A program made the position numbers and the translations under genes. Shown here in pieces: positions 9,758 through 17,441 of a stretch of DNA of 64,000 nt. The notes beneath the pieces are model-generated. The model saw only the letters and a list, made by a program, of their open reading frames with translations, made no database searches and was not told the origin of the DNA. This DNA is from an uncultured Flavobacteriales bacterium. GTDB taxonomy: Bacteria; Bacteroidota; Bacteroidia; Flavobacteriales_D; Parvicellaceae. How positions within the stretch are numbered: position 1 is the first letter of the stretch; each line of letters starts with the position of its first letter. The stretch covers positions 496,001 through 560,000 of the forward strand of contig CALSRM010000001.1 in NCBI GenBank assembly GCA_943788755.1. Reading direction: 5' to 3'.

Positions 9758-10802
9758 TTATTGAGAGATTGTTCCTGCGTTTGCGTTACAACCCACAGTG
9801 CAACCACTAGGAGCTGTAAACAATGAGTTAGATGTTAAGGAACAGCCTAGATCTGCAGAAAAGTTTGCTGTCACATCAACAGGATTACCATCAGAAACTA
9901 AGCCTGTAAGTGAAACAGTTTGTGGACTTGCAGTTATTGAAAAAGATTGACCATTTACATCTAATGTTCCACTTCCTGGATCGTTGGAATAAGTAACGAT
10001 TATTTCTTGTGTATATAAATTAGTCAATGGGTCACAAGGAGACTGAACTCCTAAAGTTAAATCTATTACTTCGCATGGAGAGCATTCAGGTGGTGCTATA
10101 AATAAGATATTATCTGTGAACGTACAAAATTGTTCATCAGAGAAGGAAGCCGTAACAGATACACCGTTTCCATCAGCCGCCAGACCTATTAATGTTTCCG
10201 TTTGAGGACTTCCTGTTATTGCAAAGCTTTGTCCATTAATATCAATCGTTCCACTTCCAGGAGGAGAAGTATAAACCATTATTACTTCCTGTGTATAAGA
10301 ATTTGTTAAAGGGTTGCAGACTGTTTGTGTACCAGCTGATAAGCTTAAAATATCGCAGGGAATGGGAAATGTTATTATTTCTTCACAGGAGGTTCATAAG
10401 TATCATGGTAAAAGACAGTAATTTGACCTATTTGACCATTTGTAGTTATGGTTACATCGTTACAGAATTCTGGACTCCCATTGGAAGGAAAAGATGTTGG
10501 ACAGGTCCATCTCACTGAATTCCCATTAATCGCTCCATTATAGTTGTCGTTTGTTGTTGTCGTTAACACTGCAGGAGTAAAACTGACAATGGAGGTATAA
10601 GAACCTCCCGAGAATTCTATCGCAAACCACTCAGGGTTTCCTTCCAATCCCAAAAATTCTGACAAAAAGTAAAGTTGTAAGTAAAAGTTCCGTCACCATT
10701 ATCTGTTTCTCCATTAAATGTAATATAAGCCTCATCACATGCATTGGATGTTATTGAAAACATTAATAAAGTGGATAGTATTAGTGATTTTAGTTTTTGC
10801 AT
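9758..10802 (-). pseudogene. Frameshifted secreted repeat protein related to the downstream giant cargo
   Basis: Three frames together give one protein. Frame A (from ATG 10802) encodes a signal peptide and ...GTFTYNFTFCQN. Frame B continues as ..FLGLEGNPEWFAIEF to a stop at 10375. Frame C continues as CEEIITFPIPCD..., followed by two repeats sharing YTQE(I/V)I, PGSGT(I/L)D(I/V)NGQSF and SPQT, and ends NANAGTISQ at 9758. The first shift is near 10650-10672, at T-runs on the coding strand where one extra T would restore the frame. The second is near 10380-10395. No sorting domain remains at the C-terminus. It is either a true pseudogene or an intact gene with two sequence errors; the repeat homology across the breaks makes the reconstruction strong. 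Confidence 0.75.
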
Positions 10803-10806
10803 AGTT

Positions 10807-10814
10807 CAAATATA
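10807..10814 (-). promoter_or_regulatory. -7 element TATATTTG
   Basis: An exact TAnnTTTG match on the minus strand only 4 bases before the ATG at 10802. If used, the transcript would be nearly leaderless, so this is weaker than the other promoter calls. Confidence 0.3.
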
Positions 10815-11172
10815 TTTGCACATAAATTAGGTGAACTTATTAAGTTGTAACATTATAGGATTTTGAAAATATGTATTTTTCCAAGGCAAATTTACGCTGT
10901 AAATAAATACAAAATTAAAGAGAAATAGCTAAATAATTAATCAATAATCATAAAAATATAAAAGGTCTGACACGATTTTTGTGATTCTTTCAGTAAAAAC
11001 CTATTAATTGGAATTGGTAATCAAGAAATGACTATTTCCTAAGGTGGTATTTATAGATGAATATAAACAAATTTACAATAAATCTTGGGTGTTATACAAA
11101 ATAATATTTTGGATTACGAACGGACTCAAAAAACATCAATTCCTTGGAATCATATAATCTGTTTGATAGGCT
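10815..11172. other. Intergenic stretch, nothing recognised
   Basis: AT-rich stretch between the siaC-like gene and the frameshifted secreted gene, both on the minus strand. No open frame of note, no clear hairpin with a T-run and no repeat array was seen. Confidence 0.5.
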
Positions 11173-11520
11173 TTAAATTGGGATAAATTTAAAAGGAACT
11201 TCTAAAAGGATTTCTAATTCCTTCCCTCGATCTTTCATGATTGTGTTATCTTTTGGATATTTCCATAAAACACTACCCCTATTATTTTCTAATCTAGAGA
11301 GAATCTGAATAAATTGTTTAGCAGAAGAAGAATTGAAATAAGTAAGTTCAAATTCTACAGTTACTAAACAAGAGTGACTTAATAAATAGTTATCAATTTT
11401 ATTTTTTGTTTCCGCATAAAAGCCCAAGCTATCTTCCATCATAGAAATTCCAGCTATTCTAAGGTTTCCAGTTTCCTCATCAAAACTGACTGTTAATTGA
11501 TCAAAATTATCCATATCCAT
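11173..11520 (-). CDS. SiaC-like regulatory phosphoprotein (DUF1987)
   Basis: 115 residues from ATG 11520; a GTG at 11526 would add two. It matches the SiaC/DUF1987 family in size and pattern: strands around FDEETGNLRIAGISMMEDS, then FELTYFNSSSAKQF, where the family keeps a phosphorylatable Thr/Ser (here a run of three Ser). In Pseudomonas, SiaC is phosphorylated by SiaB, dephosphorylated by SiaA, and in the unphosphorylated state activates a diguanylate cyclase. Here the gene directly follows the double SiaB-like kinase with 9 bases between, so it is its likely substrate. No diguanylate cyclase is present in the window, so the output is unknown. Confidence 0.82.
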   Translation of the reverse strand: MDMDNFDQLTVSFDEETGNLRIAGISMMEDSLGFYAETKNKIDNYLLSHSCLVTVEFELTYFNSSSAKQFIQILSRLENNRGSVLWKYPKDNTIMKDRGKELEILLEVPFKFIPI

Positions 11521-11529
11521 AGTCACAAA

Positions 11530-12618
11530 TTAATTAATAATTGAAATAAATATACCTAGACTCAAATAACTTCCATTATCATATTTATGAATCTCATAAT
11601 CTATAACTGATTGATTATATCTCCTTACATCAATTAATCCAACGCCTGCACCTGGGTCATCACTGAGTGCATTCTTTTTGAGTGTTTGCAGATAAACCTG
11701 TTTAAGTTGATCCACTGAATAGTTGTTTAATTGGAGTAAATATTCTTCAGTATTTGAGATTTCATCTTCATTCAAATAATTTCCTGTTGAGATATAGTAT
11801 CCAGATTTTTCCTGACTTAAACTAAATACTCCTTCTATGAATTCATTTACACATCGACCATGTCTAGAAATATTTTGAATTAATTCTACTCCTGTATGGA
11901 ATATGTTAAAACTATTTAATTGATTGCTTTTAACATCATTCTGCGTATTGGCTTTTAAAATACTTAATAGCGAATGAATGTTATCTTTAGAAAAATCACC
12001 TTTAAAATAAAACAATATATTACTATCAATATTAGAATAGATATTTATGTTTTCATGAATATCTATGTTTTGCTCCTGTTTCAAAGGGACTCCTTTTTCA
12101 GCCGAAATATCAAGTTGATAGTTAAATTGATAAGCACTTTCTGCTAGTTCTTTAAAATTATGCTGAATTGAATTCCCAGATTTCCTAGCCATATCTATAA
12201 GACCCAAGCCAGCTCCTCCCTTTTCAGAAAGTTCTGTTGATTCCAGAATTTCCATATAAAGACTCTTTAATTCTTCAGAACTAAGTTTATTTATTTCTTT
12301 CAATTTAGAATTTAAAAAGCTATGGGCTTGCTGATTAATTTGGTTAGATGAATAAATGTGTAATCCGTCTGCTATACATCTAACACCAAAGCAATCTTTT
12401 GATTCTTCAACATCTTCTCCGTGCCTTACAATGTTTTGAAAAACCTCAATCATAAGATATGAAAGCTTTTTTCTTAAGCGTTTATGACTACTATGATCGG
12501 CTAAGGAGATAATAGATTCAGAAAATGAATCATTAAAATCTGCTTTGTAATATAAACTTATTATGTCATCAGAAAGATGAGATTTTAGTTTGGATATGAG
12601 TTTTAGGTTGCTAATAAT
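11530..12618 (-). CDS. Double SiaB-like (GHKL-type) protein kinase, non-standard start
   Basis: Two copies of one module are fused. Module 1 has an N-box EVFQNIVRHG and a G-box GGAGLGLIDMARKS. Module 2 has ELIQNISRHG and GAGVGLIDVRRY. Single-module SiaB proteins are about 180-190 residues. The first ATG in frame is 12453, but it falls just before the N-box of module 1. The frame stays open to 12630, and the extra 55 codons encode the missing start of the module (for example DIISLYYKADFNDSFSES, HKRLRKKLSYLM), parallel to NILFYFKGDFSKDN in module 2. No ATG, GTG or TTG occurs there; ATT at 12618 or 12615 is the best candidate. Either an unusual start is used, or the 5' end is damaged or misread. 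It sits directly upstream of the SiaC-like gene. Confidence 0.72.
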   Translation of the reverse strand: MISNLKLISKLKSHLSDDIISLYYKADFNDSFSESIISLADHSSHKRLRKKLSYLMIEVFQNIVRHGEDVEESKDCFGVRCIADGLHIYSSNQINQQAHSFLNSKLKEINKLSSEELKSLYMEILESTELSEKGGAGLGLIDMARKSGNSIQHNFKELAESAYQFNYQLDISAEKGVPLKQEQNIDIHENINIYSNIDSNILFYFKGDFSKDNIHSLLSILKANTQNDVKSNQLNSFNIFHTGVELIQNISRHGRCVNEFIEGVFSLSQEKSGYYISTGNYLNEDEISNTEEYLLQLNNYSVDQLKQVYLQTLKKNALSDDPGAGVGLIDVRRYNQSVIDYEIHKYDNGSYLSLGIFISIIN

Positions 12619-12670
12619 ACGATTGTTTGTTTATCCCAATATACGAATTATTTTAAAATACAGTATTTTC

Positions 12671-15313
12671 TTAGTCGTTAAACACCAGCTCTCCTTTGGA
12701 TTCTTGTTCTTTAAATTTTTCTACCAATGCTAAAGCATCTGGAATAACATCGCTACATAGAATTATTAATGAACCTTTCACCGCATTTTTAACCGCGTAA
12801 GTAATTGCTTCATGTTCTGAAGGAATGATGATGGTTTTCTTATTTGGATCTTTCATTTTAATTCCGTCGTCCAACATTTTAATAATTTCTTCTTCGGTTT
12901 TACCTCGTAAGCGTTTGTCTTGTCTAATGATTATCTCGTCAAACATTTCCGCAGCAATACTTCCCATTTCATTATTATCTTCAAGACGTCTATCACCAAT
13001 TCCTGCAATAATCCCAACTTTTACAGTTGCATCTAATTGATCTACAAAGTCTTTTAGCGCAAGCATTCCAGCTGGGTTGTGGGCATAATCCAAAAGTATA
13101 TTAAAATCGTTGAACTTGAATAAGTTCAGACGACCTGGAGTTTGAGTAGAAGAGGGGATAAATGTTTCTAGCGCTGCTTTAATATCTTCATTGCTTATCC
13201 CTTGAACATGTGCAGCCAATGTAGCCCCTAAAACATTTTTAATCATAAATTTAGCTTTCCCTCCATAGGTTAACGGTATGTTTTCGGCTTTCATTAAACG
13301 CATTTTCCATTCGCCTCTGCAAATTGTTATAAAGCCATTTTCATAAATGGCTGTAATTCCGTTTAAGCGTTGCAAAGCTTTTATGCGAGGATTGTTTTCA
13401 TCCATGGAGAATAAGGCAACGTTGCAGTCTAAATTGCGACGCATATCATATACTAAATCGTCATCCGCATTTAAAATTGCATAGCCATCGGCCTTTACGG
13501 TTTCTGGAACAACAGCCTTCACTTTTGCTAGCTGCTCAATTGTATGAATTCCTTTCAAGCCTAGGTGATCCGCCTCAACGTTTGTGACCACCGCTACGTC
13601 ACATTTTTTAAAAGTCAGACCTGCCCTTAACAAGCCTCCGCGAGCACATTCCAAAACTGCAAAGTTTACTGTAGGGTCTCTTAATACGAATTCAGAGCTT
13701 GCTGGACCAGTGCAATCACCTGTCATTAATAGCCTGTTTTGAATATATACTCCATCGCTTGTAGTATAGCCAACACGGTATCCTCTCATTTTGGCAATAT
13801 GAGCAATCAAACGCGTTGTCGTTGTTTTTCCATTGGTTCCAGAAATTGCAACAATTGGGATACTACCCGTATCGCCTTTTTGAGGAAATAACTTCTCTAT
13901 TACAGGAGCGGCTACATTTCTTGGTAATCCCGTAGTTGGAGCCAAATGCATTCTAAAACCTGGACCTGCATTTACTTCGAGTACTGCACCCCCAGTTTCC
14001 GATAAAGGTTTTGAGATGTCGGTGGTGGCTATATCGATTCCACAGATATCTAAATCAATGATTTTTGAAATCCTTTCCGCCATACTTACATTCGCTGGAT
14101 GTATAATATCAGTGATATCTTCCGCAGTTCCACCAGTACTTAAATTTGCAGTGTCTTTGAGATTTAATTTTTCACCATTTGGAATAATAGATTCTAAAGT
14201 GTACCCAGCATCTTTTATAATCAATTCTGTTAACTCGTTAACCGTTATTTGAGTAAGTACATTTTCATGTCCATAGCCTCTTCTCGGATCTTTATTCACA
14301 TCATCAATTAGTTCTTGTATAGATGATTTTCCATTTCCGATAACATGTGCTGGTGTTCTTACAGCACCTGCTATTAATTTGTTATTTATCACAAGTAACC
14401 TGTAATCATCACCAACGATATATTTCTCAATAATAATAGCTCCACTTTTAGAACTATCTTTAGCATGACTAAAAGCCTCTAAGGCATCATCATAATTTTG
14501 AATATCCACTGTGATGCCTCTACCATGATTACCGTCTACCGGTTTTATCACCAATGGATAACCAACATATTCGCAAGATTCTTTTAGACTCCTTTCTCTT
14601 CTTATTATATCACCTTTTGGAACTTCTATTTCTGCTTGTTCAAGAAGGTACTTTGTGTCTTCTTTATCACATGCTAATTCTACACCAATACTACTTGTTT
14701 CACTGGTTACGGTAGCTTGAATTCGTTTTTGATTAGCTCCATATCCCAATTGTACCAGGGAGTATTTATTTAAGCGAATCCATGGGATTCCGCGAGATTC
14801 TGCTTCTGCTACAATCGAACCTGTGCTTGGCCCAAGGCGGTCTTCATCGCGCAATTCACGCATTGTTTGAATATCATCGGCTAGATCATAATCCTCTCCT
14901 GCAATTAAAGCCTCACAAATTTTAACCGCTGATTTTGCAGCAAATATGCCCACAGACTCTTCCATATAAGAAAAAACAACATTATAAACACCATATTCTC
15001 CATAGTCGCGAGTTCTTCCAAAGCCAGTATCCATGCCAGCTAAAGTTTGTGTTTCAAGGGCTATATGTTCTATTATATGTCCCATCCAAGTTCCTTTATC
15101 AACACGCATAAAAAATCCGCCTTCACATCCTTCAGAACATCTGTGAGAATACATTGAGGGAAACATGTTTTTTAATCGATCTGCAAAACCTGCAATTTTA
15201 TCTGATGGTTTTTCTTCCATCTCTTCAAGATCTAATACCATTACGATTAACTTGTGCCTTCTAACTGACCAATAATTTGGTCCTCTCATTGCATTAATTT
15301 CTCTAATTTTCAT
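12671..15313 (-). CDS. cphA: Cyanophycin synthetase
   Basis: 880 residues, the usual CphA length. It has a CphA N-terminal domain (about 1-160), an ATP-grasp domain (about 210-470, with VIKPVDGNHGRGITVDI) and a Mur-ligase-like domain (about 485-870) with P-loop GTNGKTTTTRLIAHI near residue 490 and the Mur motif LLDYAHNPAGM. It builds multi-L-arginyl-poly-L-aspartate from Asp and Arg with ATP. The start ATG at 15313 gives MKIREINAMRGPNYWS, the conserved CphA beginning. Cyanophycinase is divergent 83 bases away and an isoaspartyl peptidase follows it. All motifs look intact. Confidence 0.95.
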   Translation of the reverse strand: MKIREINAMRGPNYWSVRRHKLIVMVLDLEEMEEKPSDKIAGFADRLKNMFPSMYSHRCSEGCEGGFFMRVDKGTWMGHIIEHIALETQTLAGMDTGFGRTRDYGEYGVYNVVFSYMEESVGIFAAKSAVKICEALIAGEDYDLADDIQTMRELRDEDRLGPSTGSIVAEAESRGIPWIRLNKYSLVQLGYGANQKRIQATVTSETSSIGVELACDKEDTKYLLEQAEIEVPKGDIIRRERSLKESCEYVGYPLVIKPVDGNHGRGITVDIQNYDDALEAFSHAKDSSKSGAIIIEKYIVGDDYRLLVINNKLIAGAVRTPAHVIGNGKSSIQELIDDVNKDPRRGYGHENVLTQITVNELTELIIKDAGYTLESIIPNGEKLNLKDTANLSTGGTAEDITDIIHPANVSMAERISKIIDLDICGIDIATTDISKPLSETGGAVLEVNAGPGFRMHLAPTTGLPRNVAAPVIEKLFPQKGDTGSIPIVAISGTNGKTTTTRLIAHIAKMRGYRVGYTTSDGVYIQNRLLMTGDCTGPASSEFVLRDPTVNFAVLECARGGLLRAGLTFKKCDVAVVTNVEADHLGLKGIHTIEQLAKVKAVVPETVKADGYAILNADDDLVYDMRRNLDCNVALFSMDENNPRIKALQRLNGITAIYENGFITICRGEWKMRLMKAENIPLTYGGKAKFMIKNVLGATLAAHVQGISNEDIKAALETFIPSSTQTPGRLNLFKFNDFNILLDYAHNPAGMLALKDFVDQLDATVKVGIIAGIGDRRLEDNNEMGSIAAEMFDEIIIRQDKRLRGKTEEEIIKMLDDGIKMKDPNKKTIIIPSEHEAITYAVKNAVKGSLIILCSDVIPDALALVEKFKEQESKGELVFND

Positions 15314-15379
15314 ATTTGGTTATTTGGTTATTTGTTGATAGATTATAAATATATGCATTTTAAAAGACGAAAAATAGTT

Positions 15380-15387
15380 TATTTTTG
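15380..15387 (+). promoter_or_regulatory. -7 element TATTTTTG of cphB
   Basis: An exact TAnnTTTG match in the cphA/cphB divergent region, 9 bases before ATG 15397. A TTG at 15385 that could extend the ORF lies inside this element, which argues against it as a start. Confidence 0.5.
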
Positions 15388-15396
15388 TCTTTTAAA

Positions 15397-16269
15397 ATGA
15401 AATTTATGCAACAAGTGAAAGGAATATTAATTCCGATAGGAGGAAACGAAGACAAAGGGATTGCAGAAAACGAAATATACCCGCTTGAGTTTATTGATGA
15501 TGGAATATTGTATCATGTTGTAAAAGAGGCAGGAGGAGTTAAAGCAAGTATTGTAATTATACCCACTGCGTCAAGTATTCCGGCTGAAGTTGGAGAGAGT
15601 TATTTAGAAGCATTTACTACTTTAGGGTGTGAAAATATTTCTGTTCTTGATATAAGAAGTAAGAAAGATTCTGAAAAAAAATCTTCAATTGAGTTAATTA
15701 AAAATGCAGATTGTGTAATGTTCTCTGGCGGAAATCAATCCAACATCACAAATAAAATTGGTGGAACAACAATTCATAATATTTTAGCAGATCGATACAA
15801 AAACGAAGAAGGTTTTGTAATTGCCGGTACAAGTGCTGGAGCAATGGCTATGGCTAATGAAATGATTGCTGGCGGCAGCGCTTCTGAAGCATTTTTTAAA
15901 GGCGCTGTTACTATGTACAAAGGATTGGGCTTAATCCCTGAGTTGATTATTGATACGCATTTTATTAAACGTGGCCGTTTTGGAAGACAAGCTGAAGCTG
16001 TGGCGAAATTTCCAAATTTAATTGGAATCGGATTGGCAGAGGACACAGGTATGATTATTAAAAACGGAAAAGATTGTACCGTAATTGGTTCTGGAATGGC
16101 AATTATTTTTGATGGAACTGCATTAACGCATAATAACGAGAAGATCCTTGACGAGGGAGTACCAATGACAATAGCAAATCTAAAAGTTCATGTCTTATCA
16201 AATAGTGATCAGTTTGATCTCAAGAATAGAACTGTTAACGTATTACCAATAGAAGCACCGTTTATTTAG
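15397..16269 (+). CDS. cphB: Cyanophycinase (peptidase family S51)
   Basis: 290 residues from ATG 15397; ATG 15406 is also possible. The segment GILIPIGGNEDKG and the nucleophile motif IAGTSAGAMAMA (Ser near residue 147) are those of cyanophycinases, which cleave cyanophycin to beta-Asp-Arg dipeptides. DTHFIKRGRFGRQAEA and GIGLAEDTGMII are also typical of the family. It is a cytoplasmic protein with no signal peptide. It is divergent from cphA and converges on the isoaspartyl peptidase gene, whose product would split the dipeptide. Confidence 0.93.
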   Translation: MKFMQQVKGILIPIGGNEDKGIAENEIYPLEFIDDGILYHVVKEAGGVKASIVIIPTASSIPAEVGESYLEAFTTLGCENISVLDIRSKKDSEKKSSIELIKNADCVMFSGGNQSNITNKIGGTTIHNILADRYKNEEGFVIAGTSAGAMAMANEMIAGGSASEAFFKGAVTMYKGLGLIPELIIDTHFIKRGRFGRQAEAVAKFPNLIGIGLAEDTGMIIKNGKDCTVIGSGMAIIFDGTALTHNNEKILDEGVPMTIANLKVHVLSNSDQFDLKNRTVNVLPIEAPFI

Positions 16270-16296
16270 TTCTCGAAATTCTACTGAACTTACACA

Positions 16297-17226
16297 CTAT
16301 TTATATATAGAAATTTCTTCTTTCCCGTTTGATGATTTAGTGGCTCTGTACATTCCTTCTGTATTAAAAGGCATAGCAACATTTCCTTTGGCATCAACTG
16401 CAATTAAACCGCCATCACCCCCAATTTCTAGAATTCTTTTATGAATTACTTCGTTAGCAGCTTCTAATAACGACATTTCTTTGTGTTCAATTAAACCAGC
16501 TACATCATAAGCAACAACGCCCCTTATAAAAAATTCACCACTACCAGTGCAGGAAATAGCACATGTTTTATTATTGGCATAATTTCCAGCTCCAATCACA
16601 GGACTGTCTCCAATTCTTCCAAAGCGCTTATTTGTCATTCCGCCTGTAGAAGTTGCTGCGGCAATATTGCCATCTGCATCACAAGCAACTGCACCAACTG
16701 TTCCAAATTTACTGTCTTTTTTCTTGGAATGATCTAGCTGAAAACTATCTGTATCCTTTATTTCTAACCATTGCTTATGACGGAAATCATCATAAAAATA
16801 AGATGCGGGTTCAATGGCGAAATTATTCATTTTAGCAAATTGAATTGCTCCTTCTCCAGCTAAAAACACATGCTCACTCTTTTCCATAACATCATATGCT
16901 AATGAAATAGGATTTTTGATTCCAGAAATTAAACTAACAGCACCTGCATTTAAGTTCTTTCCATTCATAATAGAAGCATCCATTTCATGGGTTTCATCCG
17001 CAGTAAAAACCGCACCTTTACCCGCATTAAACAAATGTGAATCTTCCAAAACAACAACCGCTTTTTCTACGGCATCAACAGAAGTTCCTCCGCTTTCTAA
17101 AACTGAATATCCCTTGTCAAGCGCTTCTTTTAAAGCTGCTTTATATTGCTTCTCTAATTCAGTGGTCATCATTCCTTTTACCAAGGTTCCTGCTCCTCCA
17201 TGAATGGCAATTGAAAAAGTATTCAT
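16297..17226 (-). CDS. iaaA: Isoaspartyl peptidase / L-asparaginase (Ntn hydrolase)
   Basis: 309 residues of the plant-type asparaginase family. IAIHGGAGT opens the protein. The autocleavage site with the nucleophile Thr is in KFGTVGAVA near residue 176, followed by ATSTGGMTNKRFGRIGDSP and GTGE-like CTGSGEFFIR. These enzymes split beta-aspartyl dipeptides, including the beta-Asp-Arg released by cyanophycinase, to free Asp and Arg. No signal peptide is seen, so cytoplasmic action is likely. It converges with cphB (27 bases between stops) and completes the cyanophycin degradation route. A general isoaspartyl-peptide clearance role is the alternative. Confidence 0.9.
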   Translation of the reverse strand: MNTFSIAIHGGAGTLVKGMMTTELEKQYKAALKEALDKGYSVLESGGTSVDAVEKAVVVLEDSHLFNAGKGAVFTADETHEMDASIMNGKNLNAGAVSLISGIKNPISLAYDVMEKSEHVFLAGEGAIQFAKMNNFAIEPASYFYDDFRHKQWLEIKDTDSFQLDHSKKKDSKFGTVGAVACDADGNIAAATSTGGMTNKRFGRIGDSPVIGAGNYANNKTCAISCTGSGEFFIRGVVAYDVAGLIEHKEMSLLEAANEVIHKRILEIGGDGGLIAVDAKGNVAMPFNTEGMYRATKSSNGKEEISIYK

Positions 17227-17241
17227 CTATTAAGTTTTTTT

Positions 17242-17249
17242 CAAAAATA
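17242..17249 (-). promoter_or_regulatory. -7 element TATTTTTG of iaaA
   Basis: An exact TAnnTTTG match on the minus strand, 15 bases before ATG 17226. Confidence 0.45.
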
Positions 17250-17441
17250 CACTATAATTAAATTATCAGGTTCTGGTAATTGAAAATATTTGATCCTTAT
17301 TTTACCTTATCACTAAGGTCACTATGATATAGAAATATGCTTTTTTTTTACTTCAACGGTAGTTTTTAGCAGTTTACAAACACCGTTTTGTCTAATGGAA
17401 TATAGTTACTTTCTTTTGAAATTTATAGCTATATTTACTGT

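Noticed and set aside
2491-10980. Shared word AAAAGGTCTGA at 2491-2501 and 10970-10980
   Set aside because: Only 11 bases, two copies, no common structure around them.
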